This document shows positions 50,376 through 59,399 of a stretch of 64,000 nucleotides of DNA, piece after piece. The notes beneath the pieces are model-generated. The model was not told the DNA's origin and made no database searches. It saw only the letters and a list, made by a program, of their open reading frames with translations. Made by a program: the position numbers and the translations under genes. The number at the start of each line of letters is the position of its first letter. The first letter of the stretch is position 1. The stretch spans positions 7,294-71,293 of the forward strand of contig JAZQDA010000057.1 in the NCBI GenBank assembly GCA_045546535.1. Reading direction: 5' to 3'. The DNA is from RGIG1828 sp045546535 (GTDB taxonomy: Bacteria; Bacillota; Clostridia; UMGS1810).

Positions 50376-51000
50376 TGTCGCACTTCCGAAAGGAAGACTT
50401 GGCGAAAAAGTGTATGATATGTTTGAAAAAGCAGGTTTTGAATGTCCGTCTATAAAAGAAACGGGCAGAAAACTGATTTTTGAAAACGAAGAAAAAGGCG
50501 TTAGATATTTCTGGGTAAAGCCCTCTGATGTTGCAATATATGTTGAAAGAGGAAGTGCGGATATCGGTGTTGCAGGGAAAGACATTCTGCTTGAATACGA
50601 ACCCGATATTTACGAACTCTTAGACCTTGGATTTGGAAAATGCAAGATGGCAGTTGCGGCGAAAAAAGATTTCAGGGACTCGGGCGAAAAGACTCTCAGG
50701 GTTGCAACAAAGTTTTCAAATATTGCAAAGAATTATTACTCGTCTATCGGTCGTGACATTGACATTATTCACCTTAATGGTTCTATTGAAATTGCCCCGA
50801 TACTCGGTCTTTCAGATGTAATTGTGGATATTGTAGAAACGGGCACAACACTCAAAGAAAATGATCTTTGCGTAACTGAAACTATTGTACCGATAAGTGC
50901 AAGGCTTATTGCAAACAAGTCAAGTTTCAAGTTCAAAAGCGAAAACATTGAAAAAATAATGGAAAGTCTTGCAAAACAGGTGGTGGAAAAAAATGATTAA
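50359..51000 (+). CDS. hisG: ATP phosphoribosyltransferase, short (HisZ-dependent) form
   Basis: First step of histidine synthesis: condensation of ATP and PRPP. The 213-residue length marks the short form that lacks the C-terminal ACT-like domain and needs HisZ, which is encoded just upstream. Segments: LNVALPKGRLGEKVYDMFEK, DIGVAGKDILLEYEPD, the PRPP-loop block ILGLSDVIVDIVETGTTLKE. The start is uncertain: TTG at 50359 has AAGGGGG ten bases upstream, while ATG at 50368 gives MLNVALPKG. Both overlap the end of hisZ. Confidence 0.93.
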   Translation: MKTMLNVALPKGRLGEKVYDMFEKAGFECPSIKETGRKLIFENEEKGVRYFWVKPSDVAIYVERGSADIGVAGKDILLEYEPDIYELLDLGFGKCKMAVAAKKDFRDSGEKTLRVATKFSNIAKNYYSSIGRDIDIIHLNGSIEIAPILGLSDVIVDIVETGTTLKENDLCVTETIVPISARLIANKSSFKFKSENIEKIMESLAKQVVEKND

Positions 51001-52267
51001 AATTTTAAAATACTCAGATGTGCCAAACTCTGAAATATTTAAAAGAGTTGTACCTGAAGTAAATGTTTCTGGTATTGTTTCTGATATTATAAAAAATGTA
51101 AGAGAAAACGGTGACAAGGCTCTTTTTGAATACACCGAAAAATTTGACGGAGCGTCCCTTTCTTCTCTCATCGTTACAAAAGAAGAAATAGACGAGGCTG
51201 TAAAGTCGGTTGATGAAGAATTTATCGAAATTCTTAAAAAAGCAAGTGAAAACATAAGAAAATTTCACGAAAAGCAGGTTAGAACAAGTTTTATAATAAA
51301 TGATGAGCCGGGCATTGTTATGGGGCAGAAAGTTATCCCCGTTGACAGAGCAGGTTTATATGTTCCTGGCGGTACGGCGGCTTATCCGTCTACAGTTTTA
51401 ATGGACGCAATCCCTGCAAAAATTGCAGGTTGTAAAGAAGTTTTAATGGTAACTCCGCCGAGAAAAGACGGAAGTGTTAACCCCGTAATTTTAGCAGCAG
51501 CATTTATTGCGGGAGTGGACAAGATTGTAAAAGTGGGCGGTGCACAGGCTATTGCAGCACTTGCATACGGAACTGAATCTGTGCCGAAAGTTGATAAAAT
51601 CGTAGGTCCCGGTAATGCTTTTGTCGCTGAGGCTAAAAAACAGGTTTACGGACAGGTTTCAATAGATATGATTGCAGGTCCGAGCGAGATACTCGTTGTT
51701 GCAGATGCTAAAAACAGTGCCCGTCATATTGCCGCAGACCTACTTTCTCAGGCAGAACACGACAAACTTGCAAGTGCGGTTTTGGTTACTGATTCTATAG
51801 ATTTTGCAAAAAAAGTTCAGGAAGAACTTGAAATTCAGATACCCTTACTTGAAAGATGCGAAATTGCAAGAGAATCTATAGACAAAAACGGAAAAATCAT
51901 TGTAGCAGAAAATCTTGATGTTGCGATTGAGATTGCAAACGAGATTGCCCCCGAACACCTTGAACTTTGTGTGGACAGTCCCTTTGATTATCTTGATTCT
52001 ATCCGCCACGCAGGGTCAATATTTATGGGAAGAAACTGTCCTGAGGCACTCGGCGATTATTTCTCAGGTGCAAACCACACTCTGCCGACCAGCGGTACGG
52101 CTAAATTTTCAAGTCCTCTCTCTGTTGATGACTTTGTAAAGAAAACACAGTACACTTATTATACAAAAGAGGCGCTCAGGAAAGTAGCCAAAGACATAGA
52201 ATATTTTGCAAAAAAAGAAGGACTCGGCGCACATGCAAAAAGTGCGGTAATAAGATTTGAAGACTAA
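50993..52267 (+). CDS. hisD: Histidinol dehydrogenase
   Basis: Zinc enzyme that oxidises L-histidinol to histidine in two NAD-dependent steps; 424 residues, normal. Conserved blocks: PVDRAGLYVPGGTAAYPSTV, VGGAQAIAALAYGTESVPKV, GPGNAFVAEAKKQVYGQVSI, the catalytic/zinc segments AGPSEILVVAD, LSQAEHDKLASAV and APEHLELCV, and ANHTLPTSGTAKF. The ATG at 50993 follows AGGTGG and overlaps the hisG stop by eight bases; a longer frame from 50969 is unlikely. Confidence 0.96.
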   Translation: MIKILKYSDVPNSEIFKRVVPEVNVSGIVSDIIKNVRENGDKALFEYTEKFDGASLSSLIVTKEEIDEAVKSVDEEFIEILKKASENIRKFHEKQVRTSFIINDEPGIVMGQKVIPVDRAGLYVPGGTAAYPSTVLMDAIPAKIAGCKEVLMVTPPRKDGSVNPVILAAAFIAGVDKIVKVGGAQAIAALAYGTESVPKVDKIVGPGNAFVAEAKKQVYGQVSIDMIAGPSEILVVADAKNSARHIAADLLSQAEHDKLASAVLVTDSIDFAKKVQEELEIQIPLLERCEIARESIDKNGKIIVAENLDVAIEIANEIAPEHLELCVDSPFDYLDSIRHAGSIFMGRNCPEALGDYFSGANHTLPTSGTAKFSSPLSVDDFVKKTQYTYYTKEALRKVAKDIEYFAKKEGLGAHAKSAVIRFED

Positions 52268-52277
52268 AGCGGTGAAA

Positions 52278-53357
52278 ATGATGAGCAGATTTTTTTCCAG
52301 TAAACACAAAAATCTCGTTCCCTACACTCCCGGCGAACAGCCCAGGGAAAGAGAATACATAAAATTAAATACCAACGAATCGCCTTTCCCACCCTCTAAA
52401 AAAGCACAGAAAGAAAGCATTAAGGCATTAAAAAGATTAAATCTTTATCCTGACCCCCAGTGCAGTATTCTGACTCAGGCAGTTGCTGATAACCTCGGCG
52501 TAAAAAAAGAGCAGGTACTTATGACAAACGGGTCTGACGAGATTTTAAATTTTGTTTTTATGGCGTTTTGCGATGAAAAGACAGAGGCGGTATTCCCTGA
52601 TATAAGTTATGGGTTTTACAAGGTATTTGCCCAGGTTAACTCTGTCCCCTACTCAGAAATCCCTTTAAAAGATGATTTTACAATCAATGCAGATGACTAT
52701 GTCGGAATAGGCAAAAACATTTTTATTGCAAATCCAAATGCACCGACAGGAATTAGCCTTAGTTTAGCCGATATTGAGAAAATAGTTTCCTCAAACAAAG
52801 ATAACATCGTGGTAATTGATGAGGCATATGTGGATTTCGGCGGTGAAAGTGCAATTGGTCTTATAGACAAATATGACAACTTAATCGTTACCCGCACATT
52901 TTCAAAATCACGCTCTATGGCAGGGGCAAGACTTGGTTTTGGTGTTGCATCTGAAGAGATTATTAAAGATTTAAACACTATAAAATATTCAACTAACCCC
53001 TATAACATTAATTCAACAACTATGGCAGCGGGAATCGGGTGTATGAGTGATGAAAAATACACCTTGAAGAATTGCCAATGCATTCAAGAGGTAAGAGATT
53101 ATACAGTTAATGAACTTGATAGACTCGGCTTTACTCTTACAGACTCTATAACAAATTTTGTTTTTGCAAAACACGATAAATTTGACGGAAAGAAACTTTA
53201 TGAAAAGTTAAAAGAAAACTCTATCCTTGTAAGGCATTTTGACAAAGAAAGAATTTCTCAGTACTTAAGAATTACAATAGGTACAAAAAAACAAATGACA
53301 ACTCTTGTTAAAACACTTAAAAAGATATTGGAGGACGAAAAAAGTGAGAACAAGTGA
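52278..53357 (+). CDS. hisC: Histidinol-phosphate aminotransferase
   Basis: PLP enzyme converting imidazole-acetol phosphate to histidinol phosphate; about 359 residues. The N-terminal KLNTNESPFPPSKKAQ, PDPQCSILTQAVADNLGV, VIDEAYVDFGGES and the PLP-lysine block TRTFSKSRSMAGARLGFG are all present. GCGGTGA lies directly before the twin ATGs at 52278 and 52281, and the hisD stop is about ten bases upstream. Which ATG is used cannot be told. It overlaps hisB by 14 bases. Confidence 0.94.
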   Translation: MMSRFFSSKHKNLVPYTPGEQPREREYIKLNTNESPFPPSKKAQKESIKALKRLNLYPDPQCSILTQAVADNLGVKKEQVLMTNGSDEILNFVFMAFCDEKTEAVFPDISYGFYKVFAQVNSVPYSEIPLKDDFTINADDYVGIGKNIFIANPNAPTGISLSLADIEKIVSSNKDNIVVIDEAYVDFGGESAIGLIDKYDNLIVTRTFSKSRSMAGARLGFGVASEEIIKDLNTIKYSTNPYNINSTTMAAGIGCMSDEKYTLKNCQCIQEVRDYTVNELDRLGFTLTDSITNFVFAKHDKFDGKKLYEKLKENSILVRHFDKERISQYLRITIGTKKQMTTLVKTLKKILEDEKSENK

Positions 53358-53931
53358 AATTGTAAGAAACACAAAAGAAACCCAGATTAAACTTAGTCTG
53401 AACCTTGACGGCGAAGGAATTGCAAATATTGATACAGGGTGCGCCTTCTTAGACCATATGCTTACACTATTTGCATCACACGGAGGATTTGACCTTGAAA
53501 TTACTTGCAAAGGCGATACAAATGTTGATTTCCACCACACAACAGAAGATGTTGCAATTTGTCTTGGAAAAGCGTTTGCCGACTCTCTTGGCGACAAAAT
53601 GGGAATTTCAAGATATGGTTATATGCTTCTTCCTATGGACGAGGCTTTAGTACTTGCAAGTGTTGATTTTTCGGGAAGAGCATATCTTAATTACGAACTT
53701 TCAATTCCAAGCGCTAAAGTGGGTGATTTTGACACAGAACTTTGTGCAGAATTCTGGCTTGGCTTTACAAGAGAGGCAAACTGCACTCTTCACTTAAATC
53801 AGATGGCAGGTAAAAATTCTCACCACATTATTGAGGCTGCGTTTAAATCAGCAGCGAGAGCAATCCGTCAGGCAGTAGGCTTTGACGACAAGATGAAAGG
53901 CAAAATACCCTCAACCAAAGGAGTTCTGTGA
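53344..53931 (+). CDS. hisB: Imidazoleglycerol-phosphate dehydratase
   Basis: Monofunctional IGP dehydratase of 195 residues with the two manganese-binding histidine motifs, DFHHTTEDVAICLGKAF (first letters VDFHHTTED) near residue 64 and KNSHHIIEAAFKSAARA near 162, plus FLDHMLTLFASHGGFD. The GTG at 53344 is chosen because GGAGGA lies upstream, although this places the start within the last codons of hisC. No phosphatase domain is fused; that activity is provided by the PHP protein at the operon's end. Confidence 0.95.
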   Translation: MRTSEIVRNTKETQIKLSLNLDGEGIANIDTGCAFLDHMLTLFASHGGFDLEITCKGDTNVDFHHTTEDVAICLGKAFADSLGDKMGISRYGYMLLPMDEALVLASVDFSGRAYLNYELSIPSAKVGDFDTELCAEFWLGFTREANCTLHLNQMAGKNSHHIIEAAFKSAARAIRQAVGFDDKMKGKIPSTKGVL

Positions 53932-54554
53932 TGATTGCAATTATAGATTACGGCGTGGGAAATCTCTTTTCCCTGAAAAGTTCATTTGCCGAAATCGGCT
54001 ATGACGCCATAGTTACAAACAGCAAAGAGACAATAGAAAACTGCTCAAAAATTATTCTTCCCGGCGTGGGCGCTTTTGAAGATGCAATTAAAAAACTTAA
54101 AAGTTCATCAATGGATAAGGTAGTGCTTGATGAAGTAAAAAAGGGCAAACCACTTCTTGGAATTTGTCTTGGTATGCAACTTTTATTCGATAAAAGTTAT
54201 GAGTACGGCGAGTTTGACGGACTCGGGCTTATCGAGGGAGAAATAAGACCTATCGGAGATGTTATACCAAAAGATTATAAAATCCCCCACATCGGCTGGA
54301 ACAGTCTTAAGTTTACAGGGAATAAAAATGAAATTTTCAAATATTTGACCGACGGCGACTATGTATATTTTGTTCATTCATTCTACGGAGCAAACTGCGA
54401 CGAAAGCGTTATTGCAACAACAGATTACGGTGCTCCGCTTACCGCCGCTGTTAATAAGGACAATATATACGGCTGTCAGTTCCACCCTGAAAAAAGCGGT
54501 GATGTGGGACTTAAAATACTTAAAGCCTTTTGCGAAATTGAGGTGAAACAATGA
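53931..54554 (+). CDS. hisH: Imidazole glycerol phosphate synthase, glutaminase subunit
   Basis: Class I glutamine amidotransferase of 207 residues that feeds ammonia to HisF. Start IAIIDYGVGNLFSLKSSFAE. The nucleophile cysteine is in GICLGMQLLF near residue 80 and the His-Glu of the triad in FHPEKSG near 187. The oxyanion strand PGVGAFEDA is also present. The ATG at 53931 overlaps the hisB stop (TGATG), with AAAGGAG seven bases upstream. Confidence 0.96.
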   Translation: MIAIIDYGVGNLFSLKSSFAEIGYDAIVTNSKETIENCSKIILPGVGAFEDAIKKLKSSSMDKVVLDEVKKGKPLLGICLGMQLLFDKSYEYGEFDGLGLIEGEIRPIGDVIPKDYKIPHIGWNSLKFTGNKNEIFKYLTDGDYVYFVHSFYGANCDESVIATTDYGAPLTAAVNKDNIYGCQFHPEKSGDVGLKILKAFCEIEVKQ

Positions 54555-55264
54555 TAATTTTTCCAGCCATCGACCTTTATGACAAAAAAGCGGTGCGTCT
54601 TTTTAAAGGCGACTATAATCAGATGACCGTCTATAGTGATAATCCCACTGAAATTGCAAAAGATTTTGAAGAAAAAGGTGCAACACATATTCACATTGTT
54701 GACCTTGAGGGCGCAAAAGATGCTTCTACGCCCAATATTGAAGTTGTAAAAGAAATAAAGAACTCCACCTCTCTTTTTTGTGAGATTGGCGGAGGTATAA
54801 GAGATATTGAAACTGTTGAAAAATACATAAATGCAGGTATTGACAGAGTAATACTCGGTACGGCGGCAGTTAAAGATCCTATCTTTTTAGATGAAGCAGT
54901 TAAAAAATACGGCGAGAAAATCGCCGTTGGAGTTGACATCAAAGACGGATTTGTTGCAATTAAGGGCTGGGTTGAAAAGTCAGAGTTTGAATGTTATGAA
55001 TTTTGTGAAATGATGCAGAAAAAAGGAGTCAAAACTCTTATCTGCACCGATATTTCAAAAGACGGCGCTATGATGGGCACAAATGTTGAACTTTATAAAA
55101 ATTTGAGTGAAAAATTTGATGTGCAGATTGTGGCATCAGGCGGGGTTAGTAGCATTGAAGATGTGAAGAAACTCAGTTCGCTTTCAATTTACGGTGCTAT
55201 AATCGGCAAGGCTTACTATACGGGAGCGATATCTCTCCCTGAGGCAATCGAGGTGGCAAAATGA
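54551..55264 (+). CDS. hisA: ProFAR isomerase
   Basis: Phosphoribosylformimino-5-aminoimidazole carboxamide ribotide isomerase; (beta/alpha)8 barrel of 237 residues. The first catalytic aspartate is in FPAIDLYDKKAVRLFKGDY. GGGIRDIETVEKYINAGIDR and LICTDISKDGAMMGTNVELY (second aspartate) follow, then a phosphate-binding ASGGVSSIEDV. It overlaps hisH and hisF by four bases at each end, so the three are coupled. Confidence 0.96.
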   Translation: MIIFPAIDLYDKKAVRLFKGDYNQMTVYSDNPTEIAKDFEEKGATHIHIVDLEGAKDASTPNIEVVKEIKNSTSLFCEIGGGIRDIETVEKYINAGIDRVILGTAAVKDPIFLDEAVKKYGEKIAVGVDIKDGFVAIKGWVEKSEFECYEFCEMMQKKGVKTLICTDISKDGAMMGTNVELYKNLSEKFDVQIVASGGVSSIEDVKKLSSLSIYGAIIGKAYYTGAISLPEAIEVAK

Positions 55265-56019
55265 TAACTAAACGAATTATTCCTTGTCTTGATGTAAAAG
55301 ACGGCAGGGTTGTTAAAGGTGTTAATTTTAAAGGCTTATCTGATGTTTCTTCGCCCGTCGAACTTGCAGACTACTATTCAAAAAGCGGTGCAGACGAACT
55401 CGTGTTTTACGATATTACGGCATCAGCAGAGGGAAGAGCGCTTTTTACTGATATTTTGTGTGAAGCGGCAAGTAAAATCTTTATTCCCTTAACTGTCGGC
55501 GGAGGAATAAATACTCTCTCTGACTTTGACAGAGTTCTTAAATGCGGTGCAGATAAAGTTAGTGTTAACTCAGGCGCTATTAAAAATCCGTCGCTAATAT
55601 ATGAGGCGGCTAAAAGGTACGGCGACCAGTGTGTTGTTATCTCGGCTGATGTTAAAAGAGTTGACGGAAAATACACTGTATTTTCAAAAGGCGGAAGAGA
55701 AAATACGGGAATGGAGGCAATTTCCTGGATTAAGCACTGTGTAGATTCAGGCGCAGGGGAAGTTGTGCTAAACTCAATCGATACCGACGGCGTGAAAAAG
55801 GGTTTTGACCTTGAGATGCTAAAAGCCGTTTGCGATGCGGTAAATGTACCCGTTATTGCATCGGGCGGTGCGGGGTCAAAGCAGGACTTTGTTGACCTTT
55901 TCAAGTCACTCCCCAAGGTTGATGCGGGACTTGCAGCATCTGTTTTCCACTTTGGCGAGATAGATATTAAAGATTTAAAGAATGAACTTAAAACAAACGG
56001 TATTTCCGTAAGATTATAA
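55261..56019 (+). CDS. hisF: Imidazole glycerol phosphate synthase, cyclase subunit
   Basis: Partner of HisH; 252-residue barrel that closes the imidazole ring and releases AICAR. The first catalytic aspartate is in IIPCLDVKDGRVVKGVNFKG and the second in LNSIDTDGVKKGFDLEM; phosphate-binding loops are VGGGINTLSDF and ASGGAGSKQDF. Overlaps hisA by four bases (ATGA). Confidence 0.97.
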   Translation: MITKRIIPCLDVKDGRVVKGVNFKGLSDVSSPVELADYYSKSGADELVFYDITASAEGRALFTDILCEAASKIFIPLTVGGGINTLSDFDRVLKCGADKVSVNSGAIKNPSLIYEAAKRYGDQCVVISADVKRVDGKYTVFSKGGRENTGMEAISWIKHCVDSGAGEVVLNSIDTDGVKKGFDLEMLKAVCDAVNVPVIASGGAGSKQDFVDLFKSLPKVDAGLAASVFHFGEIDIKDLKNELKTNGISVRL

Positions 56020-56031
56020 GGAGAGATTTCA

Positions 56032-56682
56032 GTGATTAAACTAAACGAACTTAAATTTGACGATAGCGGTCTTATCCCCGCAATAGTTGTAGACAGTGTT
56101 ACAAAAAAAGTGCTGACACTTGCCTATATGAATGAAGAAAGCCTTAAAATATCAATGGAAAAGGGTCTTACTTGTTTCTGGAGCCGTTCCAGAAATGAAC
56201 TCTGGCTCAAAGGCGAAACAAGCGGTAACTTCCAGCATATTGTTTCAATCACTGCAGACTGCGACAAAGATGCCTTAGTAATAGTTGTTGAAAAAGACGG
56301 TCCTGCGTGTCATATGGGCACGGATTCCTGCTTTGAAAATCTCTTATGGGAAAGCGATGAAAAACAGGAGTTTTCACTTTCCTCCCTTATGAAACTTATA
56401 AGGGGGAGAAAAACCGATAAAAAAGAAGGTTCTTACACAACATACCTTTTTGAAAAAGGCATTGACAAGATACTTAAAAAAGTTGGCGAAGAATCTACTG
56501 AAGTTATTATCGCCGCTAAAGACAATGACAAAAAAGAAACAATTTATGAAATTGCAGACCTTACCTATCACGTAATGGTTATGATGACCGAGATGGGAAT
56601 AACACTTGAAGAAGTATTTACAGAACTTGCATCAAGACACGTGATTGACAAAAAAATCAAGCAGGAGAAAATGACAAAATGA
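56032..56682 (+). CDS. hisI: Bifunctional PR-AMP cyclohydrolase / PR-ATP pyrophosphatase
   Basis: HisIE fusion of 216 residues doing steps two and three of histidine synthesis. HisI part (about 1-110): AYMNEESLKISMEKGLTCFW, SRSRNELWLKGETSGN, the metal site TADCDKD and GPACHMGTDSCF. HisE part (about 118-216): KEGSYTTYLFEKGIDKILKK, VGEESTEVIIAAK and DLTYHVMVMM. The GTG start at 56032 has AAGGAGAG upstream. It overlaps the phosphatase gene by four bases. Confidence 0.95.
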   Translation: MIKLNELKFDDSGLIPAIVVDSVTKKVLTLAYMNEESLKISMEKGLTCFWSRSRNELWLKGETSGNFQHIVSITADCDKDALVIVVEKDGPACHMGTDSCFENLLWESDEKQEFSLSSLMKLIRGRKTDKKEGSYTTYLFEKGIDKILKKVGEESTEVIIAAKDNDKKETIYEIADLTYHVMVMMTEMGITLEEVFTELASRHVIDKKIKQEKMTK

Positions 56683-57482
56683 TGCTTGAAGATTTGCACA
56701 CTCATACCCTCTTTTGCGACGGGCGTGATACTATGGAAGAAATGATAGAAGAAGCACTTTCAAAAGGGCTTTATTCGATTGGCTTTTCTTCGCATCTGTA
56801 CTGTCAGGAAGCAGAAGAATACTGTATGAAAGAGGAAGACACCGAAAAGTATATATCGGCGGTTTCTCTTTTAAAAGAAAAATACAAGGGGAAAATAAAT
56901 GTGTACTGCGGTATTGAAGCAGACCTTTTATCTAAATACGACACTAAAGTTTTTGACTATGTTATAGGCTCGGTTCATTTTGCCCAAAAAGACGGCAAAT
57001 TTATTGAAATTGACCGCTCGGCAGATGATTTGAAAGACGGCATCAAAAATCTTTACAACGGAAATTCTACTGAATTTGCAAAAGACTATTTTAAAGCCGT
57101 AACCGAGTGCGTGAAAAAGCAAAATGCGGATATCGTCGGACACTTTGACCTCATCACAAAATTTGATGACAAAGAAAAGATTTTTGACATCAAAGACCCC
57201 GAATATATAAATGCCTATAAATTGGCAGTTGACGAAATTATTTCTCTCGGAAAAGTATTTGAAATAAACACAGGTGCGATGTCAAGAGGTTATAAATTTG
57301 ACCCCTATCCGCACTCTGATATTTTGGAATATATCGCAAAAAAAAGCGGTAAAGTAATTCTTACGGGCGATACTCACAAAAAAGAAAATCTTTGCTATGG
57401 ATTTGATTTTGCATATGAATATGCAAAGTCTGCCGGAATTAAAAATTTTGTTGCGAGTAAAGATATAATAAAAAATCAGTGA
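56679..57482 (+). CDS. hisK: PHP-family histidinol phosphatase
   Basis: A 267-residue metal-dependent phosphatase of the PHP superfamily, completing the operon by hydrolysing histidinol phosphate. Metal-binding motifs: LEDLHTHTLFCDGRDT at the start, FSSHLYCQEAE, GIEADLL, GSVHFAQKDGK, VGHFDLITKF and the final GDTHKKENL. Its place at the end of hisZGDCBHAF-IE supports the specific role over a general PHP phosphoesterase. Two in-frame ATGs lie at 56679 and 56682. Confidence 0.93.
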   Translation: MMLEDLHTHTLFCDGRDTMEEMIEEALSKGLYSIGFSSHLYCQEAEEYCMKEEDTEKYISAVSLLKEKYKGKINVYCGIEADLLSKYDTKVFDYVIGSVHFAQKDGKFIEIDRSADDLKDGIKNLYNGNSTEFAKDYFKAVTECVKKQNADIVGHFDLITKFDDKEKIFDIKDPEYINAYKLAVDEIISLGKVFEINTGAMSRGYKFDPYPHSDILEYIAKKSGKVILTGDTHKKENLCYGFDFAYEYAKSAGIKNFVASKDIIKNQ

Positions 57483-57508
57483 AACCTTAAAGTTTCACTG
57501 ATTTTTTA
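57471..57508. terminator. Terminator of the histidine operon
   Basis: AAATCAGTGAAAC and GTTTCACTGATTT form the stem around CTTAAA, with T run on the plus side and A run on the other. It also serves the convergent ddh gene. Confidence 0.9.
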
Positions 57509-57514
57509 TTATAA

Positions 57515-58501
57515 TTATAAACTATGTACCCTTAATTCTTCAACTGTCTTTGGTGAGAGATATTTAGGTGCAATATCAAATACTGTTTTACAACCCGATT
57601 CGCCCTCTTTTTTCAAGCGGTATGCAGCCCTTGCATATGCAACGAGAACTGATGCGGTAAATTCAGGATTTGAGTCAAGTTTAAGGCTATATTCTATGAT
57701 ATGTTTATTTTCGCCGTTTTTGCCCGTTACTCCGCTTCTTATAACAAATCCGCCGTGTCCTATCCCGGCGTGGTCGCGGTCAAGTTCTTCCTGAGATATA
57801 AAATGAACTATTGTTTTATAATCTGCAAAATAGTTTGGCATTGTTTTAATTTGGGTTTCAATGCTTTCCTTATCTGCACCGGGCGCTGCTACCACAAAGC
57901 ATTCTCTTATATGCTTATCGGCGGTTGAAAGTTCGGGGTTTTCTCCTTTCCTTACTCTTTCAAGAGCATCATCAATCGGGATTGTATACTGTTTTGCATC
58001 AAGCACTCCGTCTATACGGCGGATTGCATCGGAATGCCCCTGACTTACACCTTTGCCCCAGAATGTATAATCTTTGCCGCTTGGTAGTATTGCATCGGCA
58101 TAAAGACGGTTAAGAGAAAAAAGACCAGGGTCCCAGCCTACTGATATAATTGCTATGTTGTCCCCTTCTTTTGCAGATTTATCTACATTTTCAAAGTGAA
58201 CGGGGATTTTAGCGTGAGTATCGAAACTGTCTATAACATTAAAATGTTTTGCAAGTGCGGGAGTCTGCACAGGAAGGTCTGTAGCACTGCCTCCGCAAAT
58301 TATAACTACATCTATTTCATCTTTATGAGATAATAAATCGTCCATATGATAAACTTTTGAAGATTCAAAAACCGTTTTTACATCTTTAGGGTTTCTTCTT
58401 GTATAAATTCCTGTAAGGCAGGTATCGGGATTTTGCGCTATGGCACATTCTACGCCTTTTCCAAGATTTCCGTACCCTGCAATTGCAATTTTTATTTTCA
58501 T
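57515..58501 (-). CDS. ddh: meso-Diaminopimelate dehydrogenase
   Basis: NADPH-dependent enzyme that makes meso-diaminopimelate directly from tetrahydrodipicolinate, giving a one-step route to lysine and peptidoglycan precursor. The protein has 328 residues: Rossmann start IKIAIAGYGNLGKGVECAIA, then GIYTRRNPKDV, CGGSATDLPVQTPALAKHF, SVGWDPGLFSLNRLYADAIL, FWGKGVSQGHSDAIRRIDGV and GGFVIRSG. The ATG at 58501 has AAGGAG nine bases upstream; the preceding 21 codons overlap the promoter. It is monocistronic. Confidence 0.94.
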   Translation of the reverse strand: MKIKIAIAGYGNLGKGVECAIAQNPDTCLTGIYTRRNPKDVKTVFESSKVYHMDDLLSHKDEIDVVIICGGSATDLPVQTPALAKHFNVIDSFDTHAKIPVHFENVDKSAKEGDNIAIISVGWDPGLFSLNRLYADAILPSGKDYTFWGKGVSQGHSDAIRRIDGVLDAKQYTIPIDDALERVRKGENPELSTADKHIRECFVVAAPGADKESIETQIKTMPNYFADYKTIVHFISQEELDRDHAGIGHGGFVIRSGVTGKNGENKHIIEYSLKLDSNPEFTASVLVAYARAAYRLKKEGESGCKTVFDIAPKYLSPKTVEELRVHSL

Positions 58502-58534
58502 TGTAAAAACTCCTTTGTCATAAATTACTTTTTT

Positions 58535-58564
58535 ATTATAACTCTTAAAACGCCCTCGTGTCAA
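58535..58564 (-). promoter_or_regulatory. ddh promoter
   Basis: Minus strand TTGACA (58559-58564), 18-bp spacer, TATAAT (58535-58540). Confidence 0.75.
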
Positions 58565-58583
58565 TTATTACAACACAAAAATT

Positions 58584-58616
58584 AAAATGCCCGAAAAAAT
58601 TTTTCAGGCATTTTTA
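58584..58616 (-). terminator. Terminator after the exonuclease III gene
   Basis: AAAATGCC(C/T)GAAAAA arms pair through a G-T step around 58600, with T-rich flank on the minus strand. Confidence 0.7.
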
Positions 58617-58630
58617 AAAAAGAATATAAA

Positions 58631-59386
58631 TCACAGTTCCAGACTAAGTTCAACAGGACAGTGGTCAGAGCCTAAAATATCTGTGTGTATTTTAGCATCT
58701 TTTAATTTATCTTTTAAATCATCTGATGCTAAAAAGTAGTCAATTCTCCACCCTGAATTACGGCTTCTGGCACTAAAGCGGTATGACCACCAAGAATAGA
58801 TGTCTGTCATATCGGGATAAAAATGACGGAAAGTATCAATAAAGCCTGAGTTTTTCAAAGTGCGGAATTTCTCCCTTTCTTCGTTTGTAAAACCTGGGTT
58901 TTTAGTATTTGCCTTTGGATTTTTAAGGTCAATTTCTTCTGCGGCAACATTTAAATCACCGCATACAATTACACTTTTTTTATCTTTAAGGGCGCATAAA
59001 TAGTCTCTGAATGCATCTTCCCAGTCCATTCTGTAGGATAGCCTCCTCAGTTCGTCCTGAGAGTTTGGAGTGTAAACGCAGACAAAGAAAAAGGTGTCAA
59101 ACTCCAAAGTTATTACTCTGCCCTCATGGTCGTGCTCTTCTATTCCGATGCCATAAAACACATTTAACGGCTCTTTTTTAGAGAAAACTGCTGTGCCAGA
59201 ATATCCCTTTTTTTCGGCATAGTTCCAATACTGAAAGTATCCTTTTGTTTCAAGGTCTATCTGGCCATTTTGAAGTTTGGTTTCCTGAACGCAGAAAATA
59301 TCGGCATCAAGATTTTCAAAAACCTCATTGAAATTTTTACCAACTGCGGCTCTTAATCCGTTTACATTCCACGAAATGAGTTTCAT
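58631..59386 (-). CDS. xth: Exodeoxyribonuclease III
   Basis: AP endonuclease/3'-5' exonuclease of base-excision repair; 251 residues. All catalytic motifs are present: KLISWNVNGLRAAVGKNF, FCVQETKLQ, SGTAVFSKKEP, VCGDLNVAAEEIDL, WRIDYFLASDDL and the terminal GSDHCPVEL. The ATG at 59386 has AGGAGAA upstream and starts the conserved N-terminus; a longer frame into leuA is unlikely. It lies 13 bp after leuA and probably shares its T-box-controlled transcript, an unusual pairing of repair with leucine synthesis. Confidence 0.95.
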   Translation of the reverse strand: MKLISWNVNGLRAAVGKNFNEVFENLDADIFCVQETKLQNGQIDLETKGYFQYWNYAEKKGYSGTAVFSKKEPLNVFYGIGIEEHDHEGRVITLEFDTFFFVCVYTPNSQDELRRLSYRMDWEDAFRDYLCALKDKKSVIVCGDLNVAAEEIDLKNPKANTKNPGFTNEEREKFRTLKNSGFIDTFRHFYPDMTDIYSWWSYRFSARSRNSGWRIDYFLASDDLKDKLKDAKIHTDILGSDHCPVELSLEL

Positions 59387-59399
59387 AAAAAGGTTCTCC